64,000 nucleotides of DNA from Actinoallomurus bryophytorum (lineage in GTDB: Bacteria > Actinomycetota > Actinomycetes > Streptosporangiales > Streptosporangiaceae). This document shows, piece by piece, positions 33,235-41,171 of this stretch (the stretch's first letter is position 1; every line of letters starts with the position of its first letter). The stretch is taken from contig NZ_VFOZ01000001.1 of NCBI RefSeq assembly GCF_006716425.1, positions 1,860,001 to 1,924,000 of the forward strand, written 5' to 3'. The notes under the pieces are model-generated. The model made no database searches and was not told the DNA's origin. It was given only the letters and a program-made list of their open reading frames with translations. The position numbers and the translations under genes are program-made.

Positions 33235-34557
33235 CTACTTGTAGGCCTTGGCCGCGTCGGACTCCAGCTTCGCCTGAGCACCCTTGATGTCACCCGGGTT
33301 CTTCACCAGGCCCCGCAGGTCCTCCCACTCACCCTGACCCGGCGTACCACCGAACGCCGCCGGCGCCTGGTCGGACATGTCATACCGAGCCGAATCCCCA
33401 GCCGCCTGCATCTGCGCCACCAACTGCTTGGTCAGCGCATCCGGATACGCATCCGGCTTGACGTTCTTGTCCGGAGAGATGTAACCGCCGCCCTTGGCCC
33501 ACACCGTGCCCGCCTCCGGCGAAGCCAGATACTTCATCAGCGCCATCGCGCCCTTGCTGTCCTTCAGCGCGACCGCCGTGTCACCACCCAGCACCGCAGG
33601 AGTCGTCGACCCCGCCTTGGGGAACGCGAACACCTTCGCGTCCGTACCGACCTTCGCCGACGTCGTCCCGATGTTCGCCGCCGCGAAGTCACCCCCATAG
33701 ACCATCGCGGCCTTGTTCTTACCGAACGTGTCCGTCACCGAACCATCGAACTTCTGCTGCAGCGCCCCCGAAGAACCGCCCGCGATCATGTTCGACTTAC
33801 CCCAGACCTGCACCAGCGTCTGCAGCGCCTTGGTCACCGACGCGTCGGTCCACTTGATCTCGTGCTTGGTCAACTTGTCGTACATGTCCGGACCCGCCTG
33901 AGACAGGTACACATTCTCGAACCAGTCCGTCAGGGTCCACGCATCCCCCGACCCCGCCGCCAGCTCGAACGGCGTCGAACCCGCATCCGACAGCGTCTGC
34001 GCGGCCTTCGTGAACGAAGCCCAATCCGCCGGCGGCTGCACACCCGCGTCATCAAAGGCCTTCGACCGGTACCAGATGATCGACTTGTAAGCCGCCTTCA
34101 CCAGCACCCCGTAGGTCTTCCCATCGACCGACCCCAGCTCTTTCCAGTACGGGGTGTAATTCGCATCGATCGTCGACGCCACATCCGCCGACAACGGCTT
34201 CAGATCACCCTTCTTCGCGTACTGCGCCACCAGACCCGGCTGCGGCAGAATCGCGATGTCCGGCGGCTGCTTCGCCTGAATACGCGGCCCCAGATACGCA
34301 TCGGTGTTCTCACCCGTCGACGCGTAATTCACCTTCGCACCCGTCTGCTTCTCAAAAGCAGACAACACCTTCTCGAAACTCGCCTGCTCAGGACCCGTCC
34401 ACTTCGCCGCGACCTCGATCGTCACCCCCTTCAACTCCTGCGTACCGGCGCTGCCGGAGGAGCCGGAGGCGGGCTTGGGGTCGCTGCCGCCACAGGCGGA
34501 GACGGTGACGAGCAGACCCGCGGTGAGCGCGGTCGCCCAGAAACTTCTTGTTTGCAT
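33235..34557 (-). CDS. ABC transporter sugar-binding lipoprotein
   Basis: 440 aa family 1 solute-binding protein. The signal peptide ends in a lipobox LLVTVSACGG. The mature part starts with VTIEVAAKWTGPEQASFEKV and contains YGVLVKAAYKSIIWYRSKAF and PAVLGGDTAVALKDSKGAM, typical of carbohydrate-binding proteins. ATG 34557 has AAAGG 9 bases upstream. It lies 10 bases before the MalF-type gene and supplies that transporter. The ligand cannot be inferred from the sequence. Confidence 0.93.
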   Translation of the reverse strand: MQTRSFWATALTAGLLVTVSACGGSDPKPASGSSGSAGTQELKGVTIEVAAKWTGPEQASFEKVLSAFEKQTGAKVNYASTGENTDAYLGPRIQAKQPPDIAILPQPGLVAQYAKKGDLKPLSADVASTIDANYTPYWKELGSVDGKTYGVLVKAAYKSIIWYRSKAFDDAGVQPPADWASFTKAAQTLSDAGSTPFELAAGSGDAWTLTDWFENVYLSQAGPDMYDKLTKHEIKWTDASVTKALQTLVQVWGKSNMIAGGSSGALQQKFDGSVTDTFGKNKAAMVYGGDFAAANIGTTSAKVGTDAKVFAFPKAGSTTPAVLGGDTAVALKDSKGAMALMKYLASPEAGTVWAKGGGYISPDKNVKPDAYPDALTKQLVAQMQAAGDSARYDMSDQAPAAFGGTPGQGEWEDLRGLVKNPGDIKGAQAKLESDAAKAYK

Positions 34558-34707
34558 CTGCGTACCTTTCTGCACTTGAACTGGCCCCCGAATTTTGGCC
34601 ATTTCCGGCATCGAGAGGCGATGGAAGGCACGCGAAGGAGAACTCCTCGCGTTTCTTACCGAACCCGCCGTCCATGTGGGCGGGGTTACCTGGGTCGATG
34701 CCGCTGA

Positions 34708-35979
34708 TCAACGGTTGGTGATGACGCTCCCGAGATCTCCGGCCATCTGGGAGATGGCCGCGTCGGGAGTTTGACGGAAGGACAGAGCCCCGCTCACGGC
34801 ATTGGAGATCGCGAGGCTCACCTGGTTGTAATTAGGACTCACCGGTCGCGGCTTGGCCGCGAGAATGCTGTTCTTCAGGACCGGTAGATAGGGGAAGTGT
34901 TTGATCAGCGTGGGGTCGTCATAGAGACGCGCCCACACGGGTGGGAAGGATCCCTGGGTGAGGGCCACCCGCTCGTTCTCGAGGCTGGTCAGATACTTGA
35001 TGAACGCGATGGCCGTCCTCTGGTGCTTCGAGTAGGCGCTGACGGCGAGGTTGGCGCCGCCGAGCGAACTCGAACCGGGCCCGTCCTCACCGGGAAGCAG
35101 GGTGACACCGAAGTCGTTCTTGACCTTGCTGCCCGGACGGGACACGAGCCCGTAGACGTAGGGCCAGTTGCGCAGGAACAGCAGCTTCTTGTCCTGGAAC
35201 TCCGCGCGGGACTCCTCCTCCTTGAAGGTGAGGGCCCGCTTGGGGATCCAGCCTTCGCGAAAGCCTTGGACCAGGAAGTCCAGACCCTGTCTGGCCTGCG
35301 GCGAGTTGACGGCGACCTTCGTGCCGTCATCGGTGAGGATCGTCCCGCCGGCCGACTGCACGGCCTCGGCGAAGTTGACGGTCAGCCCCTCGTAGGGAAG
35401 GAACTGCCCGGCGTAGCCCTCAAGGCCGTATTTCGGTGCGACGGTCTTGGCCAGCTGACGCAGCTCGGCCCAGGTCTTGGGCGGTCGCTTGCCGGCCTTG
35501 TCCAAAATGTCTTTTCGGTAGTACAGCAGTCCGGCGTTGCTGGTGTAGGGGACGCCGTACAGTTTTCCGCCGAACTCCCCGGTGTCCACGACCGGCTTGA
35601 GGAACTGGTCGAGTGGAAACTGCCGACGATCGAGCGGGATGACCCATCCCGAGTCGGCGAACTCCGCCGTCCATATGATGTCGATGTTGAGCACGTCGTA
35701 GCGGTCGCTCTTCGCCTGAAGGTTTGTGACCATTTGGGCGTGTTGGTCGTCCGCGGCCGCGGGGAGTTCAAGCAGGGTCACTTTCTCCGCAGGGTGCAGC
35801 GCATTCCATTTGTCAACCAATGGGTGCACGTAACCCGTAAGATCCGGCCCAGCGGCGTACGTGATGGGGCCACTGGTGTCCATCGTGGGGCCATCGCTCG
35901 TCGCGTGGGACGGGCCCGATACACCACAGCCCGCCGCCAGCACGACCACAAGGAGTCTGCTTGCCAGCGACCGCACCAT
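34708..35979 (-). CDS. ABC transporter substrate-binding lipoprotein (second)
   Basis: 423 aa family 1 binding protein with signal peptide and lipobox VVLAAGCGVS. The mature domain includes KVTLLELPAAADDQHAQMVT, YGVPYTSNAGLLYYRKDIL and a GTILTDDGTKVAVNSPQAR stretch typical of sugar/trehalose-maltose binding proteins. ATG 35979 (MVRSLASRLL) follows GAGAGG. It lies 150 bases upstream of the other binding-protein gene on the same strand and is not its close copy, so one transporter may have two receptors. Motif A (36008) lies 29 bases upstream. Confidence 0.92.
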   Translation of the reverse strand: MVRSLASRLLVVVLAAGCGVSGPSHATSDGPTMDTSGPITYAAGPDLTGYVHPLVDKWNALHPAEKVTLLELPAAADDQHAQMVTNLQAKSDRYDVLNIDIIWTAEFADSGWVIPLDRRQFPLDQFLKPVVDTGEFGGKLYGVPYTSNAGLLYYRKDILDKAGKRPPKTWAELRQLAKTVAPKYGLEGYAGQFLPYEGLTVNFAEAVQSAGGTILTDDGTKVAVNSPQARQGLDFLVQGFREGWIPKRALTFKEEESRAEFQDKKLLFLRNWPYVYGLVSRPGSKVKNDFGVTLLPGEDGPGSSSLGGANLAVSAYSKHQRTAIAFIKYLTSLENERVALTQGSFPPVWARLYDDPTLIKHFPYLPVLKNSILAAKPRPVSPNYNQVSLAISNAVSGALSFRQTPDAAISQMAGDLGSVITNR

Positions 35980-36007
35980 CGTTGAGCCTCTCTGTGACCC
36001 CTCATTG

Positions 36008-36024
36008 GGATACATACATGTTAT
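36008..36024. promoter_or_regulatory. Motif A of duplicated PadR promoter region (copy 2)
   Basis: GGATACATACATGTTAT. It pairs with the copy at 30204 and is again exactly 87 bases before motif B. It lies 29 bases upstream of the binding-protein gene and could control the sugar-transport operon. Confidence 0.6.
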
Positions 36025-36094
36025 GCACACCCGTAATCCACGTGTCAACGGGAAGTTTCGGCTTCGTTACCTATGTCCTGCCACCAGCATCCCG

Positions 36095-36116
36095 CCTAAC
36101 ATGCCTGACATGCAGG
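36095..36116. promoter_or_regulatory. Motif B, probable PadR operator (copy 2)
   Basis: CCTAACATG, one base, CTGACATG, one base, AGG, differing from copy 1 at two positions. It ends 22 bases before the padR start at 36139. Confidence 0.7.
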
Positions 36117-36138
36117 AATCCTGAGGAGGTGCCCGCAG

Positions 36139-36645
36139 GTGCGATCGGTGTTGCTGGCCCTGCTGGCCAAGGAGTCCGCACATGGATACGAGCTCAAACA
36201 GGCTCTGGAGCACACATTCGGCAGCGCCTACCCTTCCCCTAACATCGGGCAGATCTATGTCACGCTCGGGCGGCTGGAGAAAGACGGCCTGGTCCGCAGC
36301 CAAGATGTGACGCAGAGCGACCGCCCGAACAAACGCGTCTACGAGCTCACCCCGGCCGGCCGTGAGGCCGTCGCGGAATGGCTCGACACCTCCGGCGACG
36401 GTCCGCGTCCGCGCACCGACTTCTTCGTGAAGCTCGCGCTCGTCCCGCTGACCGGCACCGCCGACCGCATGACGCTCATCAACCGACAGCGCCGCCACTG
36501 CCTCAACCTCATGCGCGGCCTGTCCGAACCCGGCCATCCCGAGGAAAGCGACAATCCCATCGCATCCCTACTCATCGAGGGCGCCCAACTGCATCTGCAG
36601 GCCGACCTCGAATGGCTCGAACGCTGCCAGGAGGCGCTCACGTGA
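36139..36645 (+). CDS. PadR family transcriptional regulator (paralogue 2)
   Basis: 168 aa, same length as and nearly collinear with the PadR at 30336 (LLALLAKESAHGYELKQALE; NIGQIYVTLGRLEKDGLVRS). GTG 36139 has GAGGAGG upstream. Its stop overlaps the GTG of the ABC ATPase gene by 4 bases, making it the first gene of a PadR-ABC-FtsX operon. PadR proteins often repress such exporters and respond to their substrates. The divergent sugar-binding gene shares its promoter region. Confidence 0.94.
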   Translation: MRSVLLALLAKESAHGYELKQALEHTFGSAYPSPNIGQIYVTLGRLEKDGLVRSQDVTQSDRPNKRVYELTPAGREAVAEWLDTSGDGPRPRTDFFVKLALVPLTGTADRMTLINRQRRHCLNLMRGLSEPGHPEESDNPIASLLIEGAQLHLQADLEWLERCQEALT

Positions 36646-37415
36646 GCCGTACGCAGACGTCAGACCCGGCAACCGCCGAGGCGTCTGGGGCGATGATCCG
36701 CACCAAGGACCTGGTCAAGGTCCACCACGCGGACGGCCTCGACGTCCGTGCCATCCGTGGCATCGACCTGGTCGTACAGCCCGGGGAGTTCGTCGCGGTG
36801 ATGGGCCCGTCCGGGTCCGGCAAGTCGACCGTGCTGCACCTGCTCGCCGGGCTGGTCCCCGCGACCAGCGGAGAGATCTGGGTGCGCGGCAACCGTCTCA
36901 GCGAGATGAGCGAGGCCGAGCGCGCCGTGCTGCGCCGCCGTCACATCGGCGTCGTCTTCCAGTTCTTCAACCTCATCTCGAACATGACGGTCGCCGACAA
37001 CGTCGAGCTGCCCTCCCTGCTCGCCGGCACCAACCCGAAACAGGCACGCGAGCGCCGTAAGTACCTGCTGGACGAGCTCGGCCTGAGCGATCGGGCCGAC
37101 ATGTCGCCGGCACGGCTGTCCGGCGGCCAGCAGCAGCGGGTCGCGCTGGCGCGGGCGCTCGCCAACGAGCCCAGCCTTCTGCTCGCCGACGAGCCCACCG
37201 GCAACCTCGACAGCACCAACACGCGCGGCGTCGTACGCCTGCTCGAGCAGGTCCACGACCAGGGTCAGACGATCCTTCTCGTGACACACGACGCACGGGT
37301 CGCCAGTGCCGCCGACCGGGTGATCTCTCTGTTCGACGGCATGATCATCGACGATGCCGACGTCAGGCCGGCGTACGACAGCAAGAACACCATCGGCTCG
37401 ATCTTGGATCTGTGA
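36642..37415 (+). CDS. ABC exporter ATP-binding protein, LolD/MacB type
   Basis: 257 aa. Walker [11 protein letters not shown], signature [20 protein letters not shown], Walker [14 protein letters not shown] and switch VTHDARVA are complete. The [20 protein letters not shown] stretch places it in the LolD/MacB/FtsE group that partners FtsX-like permeases. GTG 36642 has GGAGG 8 bases upstream and overlaps the padR stop (GTGA); its own stop overlaps the permease start in the same way. It works with the 770-aa permease, probably in peptide, lipid or drug export or cell-envelope signalling. Confidence 0.93.
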   Translation: MSRTQTSDPATAEASGAMIRTKDLVKVHHADGLDVRAIRGIDLVVQPGEFVAVMGPSGSGKSTVLHLLAGLVPATSGEIWVRGNRLSEMSEAERAVLRRRHIGVVFQFFNLISNMTVADNVELPSLLAGTNPKQARERRKYLLDELGLSDRADMSPARLSGGQQQRVALARALANEPSLLLADEPTGNLDSTNTRGVVRLLEQVHDQGQTILLVTHDARVASAADRVISLFDGMIIDDADVRPAYDSKNTIGSILDL

Positions 37416-39724
37416 AACCCGTGCACGCCACCATCCGCTGGATACGCGCGGACCTTCGTACCCGCCCCGGCCAGGCGCTCCTTTCGGTGAGCGTCGTGGC
37501 CGGCGTCGTCACGGCGCTGATCTTGGCGATCACCATGCTCGCGGGCGCGATGGACCCGTGGAAAGGGGTGTTCGCCCGCTCCCATGGCGCACACGTCTGG
37601 ATCCATGCCCGTCCCGGCACCGACCTCAGCCCGCTGTCGCACATGGACGGCGTCACCGGTGTCTCGGGCCCCTACCAGACCGCGAGCGCGACGGCGGTAC
37701 AGCAGGGACAGCGAGCGCCGCTCGAGCTCCGGGCGATGGGCACCGAGATGCCCGAGGTCGGCCGGCCGGTTCTCGCCAAGGGCCGGTGGCTCGACCCGTC
37801 CAGGCCCGACGGCGTGGTCCTCGAACGCACGCTGGCCCGTGTGCTGCGCGTCGGCGTGGGCGACACCCTCAACGTCCGCGGCCTGGACGCGATAGCCCAC
37901 CGACTCCCGGTGATCGGTGTCGCCGACGACTCCAGCCAGGGCCCCTATCCGGCGGTGACGCCGGGGCTCGTCTGGGCGCTCCCGGGGACCGTGAGCGCGG
38001 TCGAACCGGGGGCGGGCTCCACCCAACTGCTGATCGGCCTGCGGCTCGCCGACCCGAGCGCCAGCGACTTCTTCGTCCAGCACGTGGTGACCGTTCTCGG
38101 CGGCGACCACGTGGACCGCGCGTCGACCTGGCAGCAGGTGCGCGCCTCGATGGAGGTGGACAGCCGCCTGCTGGGCCTGTTGCTGGGCATGTTCGGCGTG
38201 GTCGCGCTGATCGCCGGCGCGCTGGCCATCGGCAACGCGACCGGAGGGCGCATCCTGTCCCTGCTCCAGGACATCGCGCTGCTGAAGGCGCTCGGTTTCA
38301 CGCCGGCCCAGATCAGGCGGATGCTCATTCTCGAGCAGACCTGTCTCGGCGTCGCCGGGGTGGTGCTGGGCATCCTCGCCGGGTCGGTGCTCACGGGATC
38401 CTCGCTCTCCCAGCGGCTCTTCGGCTCCGTCACCGGTACCGCGTCGGCACCGCTCTCGCTGAGCCGGCTGGCGCTGATCGCGGCCGCCACCGTGCTGAGC
38501 GTGACGGTGGCGACGCTGCTTCCCGCCTGGCGGGGTAGCCGCGTGTCGCCGACCAGCACGGTCACCGCGGTGCCGCCGAGCGGCCGGTTGTCGCGCTTCG
38601 CCCGCGTGGCACTGCTCGTACGGCTGCCGCCGGCGCTCGTCCTCGGCGCCCGCGACGCCTTCACCCGCCGGATGCGCGCCGTCATGACGATCGGTGGCCT
38701 GGCCATCCCGATGGTGATGGTCACGATCGCCCTCGGCTGCTGGTCGACCCTCGACAACTTCGAGGACCACCCCGAGCAGATCGGCCTGGCCGGCGCGCTG
38801 GTCGCCCGGCCGGTCGGGGTGTCCCCCTATGCGGCCGCCGCCATCATCGCCGCCGACCGCGACGTGGCCACGGTGTACCCGGAGGTTCAGACGAATGCGC
38901 TGCTTCCCGGGCAGACCCGGACCATTCAGGCGCGAGCCCTCGGCACGTCCGATCAGCCGTATCCCTTCCCGGTCCACGACGGGCGGATGTACGCACGTCC
39001 CGGCGAGGCGGTCGCCGGTCAGGGACTGCTCGACCTCCTCCAGGTTCACGTGGGCGACCGCGTGCGGCTCACGCTCAGCGGCGTCCCGGTGATCATTCAC
39101 ATCGTCGGGCGCACGATCGAGCCGTCCCTGAGCGGGCAGGTTCTGTCGTTCGGCCTGGACACGCTTCAGCAGTCCGGGATCGACACGTCCACGCTGTCCT
39201 ACCGGATCGTCCTGCGGCACGGCGCGCCGGTCGACACCGTACGGACGCGGTTGTTGCGGGAGTCGGAGAACCGGCTGGACCTCCAGGCCGCGCAGAACCC
39301 GGCGAAGCGGCTGGTCATCGTCCGCGTGGTGATCTTCGGGCTGCTCATCGTGCTCGCGCTGATCGGGGCGGCGAACCTCCTGACCGCGGCGTCGGTCGGG
39401 CTCCGCGACCACCTGCGCGACATCGTCGTGCTGCGCGCCATGGGTCTGACACCCCGGCAGGTGACCACCACCCTGGTCGCCGGCACGAGCGTGCTCGCGC
39501 TGATCGCGGTGATCGCCGGGATCGGCGGCGGCCTGGCCCTGTCCACCCGGCTGATCGACCTGCAAGGTCGTACCAGTGGTGTCGGCGCCGGAATCGGCCG
39601 ATCGCCGACCATATTCGAGCTGGCCGTGGCGGCGATCGGCGCGATGGCTCTCGCCGCGCTCACCGCGTTCGCGATGGCACGCAAGTCCTCGCGCATCGAT
39701 GTGAGAGAGGTATCTCGCGTATAG
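37412..39724 (+). CDS. ABC exporter permease with two FtsX domains
   Basis: 770 aa. Helix 1 is near residues 22-44 (SVVAGVVTALILAITMLAG), followed by a large extracytoplasmic MacB-PCD-like domain. Then come three helices of the first FtsX core (LLLGMFGVVALIAGALAIG, GVAGVVLGILAGSVLTG, LIAAATVLSVTVATLLP), a second extracellular domain beginning near residue 440 and a second FtsX core at the C-terminus. It forms a MacB-like mechanotransmission exporter with the preceding ATPase. GTG 37412 overlaps the ATPase stop by 4 bases. The cargo is unknown. Confidence 0.9.
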   Translation: MKPVHATIRWIRADLRTRPGQALLSVSVVAGVVTALILAITMLAGAMDPWKGVFARSHGAHVWIHARPGTDLSPLSHMDGVTGVSGPYQTASATAVQQGQRAPLELRAMGTEMPEVGRPVLAKGRWLDPSRPDGVVLERTLARVLRVGVGDTLNVRGLDAIAHRLPVIGVADDSSQGPYPAVTPGLVWALPGTVSAVEPGAGSTQLLIGLRLADPSASDFFVQHVVTVLGGDHVDRASTWQQVRASMEVDSRLLGLLLGMFGVVALIAGALAIGNATGGRILSLLQDIALLKALGFTPAQIRRMLILEQTCLGVAGVVLGILAGSVLTGSSLSQRLFGSVTGTASAPLSLSRLALIAAATVLSVTVATLLPAWRGSRVSPTSTVTAVPPSGRLSRFARVALLVRLPPALVLGARDAFTRRMRAVMTIGGLAIPMVMVTIALGCWSTLDNFEDHPEQIGLAGALVARPVGVSPYAAAAIIAADRDVATVYPEVQTNALLPGQTRTIQARALGTSDQPYPFPVHDGRMYARPGEAVAGQGLLDLLQVHVGDRVRLTLSGVPVIIHIVGRTIEPSLSGQVLSFGLDTLQQSGIDTSTLSYRIVLRHGAPVDTVRTRLLRESENRLDLQAAQNPAKRLVIVRVVIFGLLIVLALIGAANLLTAASVGLRDHLRDIVVLRAMGLTPRQVTTTLVAGTSVLALIAVIAGIGGGLALSTRLIDLQGRTSGVGAGIGRSPTIFELAVAAIGAMALAALTAFAMARKSSRIDVREVSRV

Positions 39725-39851
39725 CCTCGTGTCCGTCGCCGACACCGACCCTCGGGGGTTTGTCGGATGGACCCGACCTGGATCCCTCGCGGCCGAACCT
39801 TGTCACCCGGAGTGAGTCCAAGACGGCGTCAGCGTCTTCGCGAGGAGGCCG

Positions 39852-40298
39852 TCACTCGAACGTGCGCTGTATGCGTTCCAGTTCCTCGACATGCTGCTTC
39901 ATCGAGCGACTGAAAGATTCCTCGATCTGCTGGATCTGTTCCAGGGCCTTGTCAACGCCGAAATTTTTGGCGAACGGAATGCTGTCGCCGATTGCCTCGG
40001 TCAACATTTCCTGCCTCTTGTTCGCGGCATCCTTCTGTGCCGCTTGAACGGCCGCCACGATCTCACCGGCCAGCGCTTTCTCGTCGAGCCGCTTGATCCG
40101 CGGATTGAAGGTGACCGCCTTGACCCGCCCGCTGGCCTCCACGGCCGCATGGATCAGGCCGTCCGCGCCCTCGCCCTCACCGGTGATCTCGGCGAACCGA
40201 TCCATCGCCTCCTGCAAGGGCCGCATCATGCCTGCTGCCTGTTCGACGGACCGCTCCAAGTCTTCGGGCAGGAAACCAGCCGGGTCGAAATCGGGCAC
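39852..40298 (-). CDS. YbaB/EbfC-family protein (left copy)
   Basis: 148 aa. PDFDPAGFLPEDLERSVEQA at the N-terminus and a YbaB core (EITGEGEGADGLIHAAVEAS, then VKAVTFNPRIKRLDEKALAG and AAVQAAQKDAANKRQEML) are followed by about 45 extra helical residues. YbaB binds DNA as a nucleoid protein, but stand-alone copies beside WXG100 genes are common in actinomycetes and may be secretion-linked instead. GTG 40298 has GGGGAGG 7 bases upstream. It is divergent from the WXG100-like gene and similar to the YbaB at 43264. Confidence 0.85.
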   Translation of the reverse strand: MPDFDPAGFLPEDLERSVEQAAGMMRPLQEAMDRFAEITGEGEGADGLIHAAVEASGRVKAVTFNPRIKRLDEKALAGEIVAAVQAAQKDAANKRQEMLTEAIGDSIPFAKNFGVDKALEQIQQIEESFSRSMKQHVEELERIQRTFE

Positions 40299-40783
40299 CT
40301 CAACACCTCCCCGTGGAACGGCCGTACAGCACGCGACCTGGAAGCCCCGCTCACAGCACCGTAGCCGGACCTCACACGAGTCACCCAAGTCCGTTTTGAG
40401 CCTACATCTCCGGTACGGACGCGCCCTTGGGGCACGCGCATCCTCACACGTGACCGATGGCACAACATCTCCTCGGCCCACGTGATCGCCAGATCCCTTG
40501 AATCGTGTGACGACCACGTCGGACGCCCTACATGTGACGAGGCAGAGGCCGCACCTCACCGACTGTCACGACGCGAGTACGTCCGATTAACCGCAGCGCA
40601 GGCAGTCCCTTCTCTGTATCGATTCAGAATTGGGTGATCTGGTTTTCGCTGGACACTGGTGGTTTACTTTGCCGCAACGTACATCACGTGTAGGTAATGC
40701 GATGGAAACATTCACCGCTCGCAGACGGTACGTGCGTCACCGGTACGACCGTGGGCCGGGGACGCTGCACAGAGGAGGTTGCC
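40299..40783. other. 485-bp divergent intergenic region of the YbaB/WXG100 island
   Basis: No gene is evident. It separates the left YbaB gene from the WXG100-like gene. A candidate promoter toward the right is TTGCCG (40669-40674) with a 16-base spacer and TAGGTA (40691-40696). The sequence is less GC-rich than its surroundings on the right side (40580-40700). No hairpin or tRNA is seen. Confidence 0.5.
40669..40696 (+). promoter_or_regulatory. Candidate promoter of the WXG100-LysM genes
   Basis: TTGCCG and TAGGTA separated by 16 bases, 88 bases upstream of the WXG100-like start. The match to actinobacterial housekeeping consensus (TTGAC, TAGRRT) is partial. Confidence 0.35.
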
Positions 40784-41098
40784 GTGGCTCCACCACTTGA
40801 GGGATACCAGGTCCACTGGGAAGGGCTGTCCAAGGCCGCAAACGCCTGCTCCGACGCCGCGAAGAGCCTCTTCCCCGCTATCGATGCTTTCAGGTTGGGC
40901 GCCCAACCGACATCTCGGTGCTTCGGATTTATCGAAGGCGGATCCTCTGATGAGGTCGCCGCAGCGTACCAAGAGTTTTACAATGGGATGCTAAGCCACA
41001 TGTCGCTAAGGCAAGATGCCCTGGAAGACTGCAGCAAAATGCTCCAGACCTCCGCGAGAAACTACAGTGACGCGGAGCCCGCAAAGCCCCTCCGGTAG
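40784..41098 (+). CDS. WXG100/EspC-like small helical protein
   Basis: 104 aa, mostly helical, with an early W-E-G (QVHWEGLSKAANACSD), a central loop, a second helix (AAAYQEFYNGMLSHMSLRQD) and a C-terminal NYSDAE that resembles the Y-x3-D/E export signal of type VII substrates. It resembles EspC/WXG100-type secretion partners, although the WEG is displaced from the usual turn and two Cys residues are present. GTG 40784 follows AGGAGG by 5 bases. It lies 73 bases before the 667-aa WXG-like/LysM gene and probably forms a co-secreted pair with it. Confidence 0.7.
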   Translation: MAPPLEGYQVHWEGLSKAANACSDAAKSLFPAIDAFRLGAQPTSRCFGFIEGGSSDEVAAAYQEFYNGMLSHMSLRQDALEDCSKMLQTSARNYSDAEPAKPLR

Positions 41099-41171
41099 GA
41101 ACTCTGGGATTTCCAGGCAACCATATTTTGGTACCGCCTACCCACTTTAGTGAGCCTACGGAGGATGATTG

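Noticed and set aside
34631-34651. Terminator between the two binding-protein genes
   Set aside because: CGCGAAGGAG/CTCCTCGCG forms a bulged hairpin with T-rich sequence only on the plus strand, where no gene ends.
37265-39745. Uninterrupted 826-codon frame antisense to the FtsX-type permease
   Set aside because: It mirrors the codon bias of the real gene on the plus strand, gives a His/Arg/Asp-rich protein with no domain or ribosome site, and is a normal high-GC shadow.
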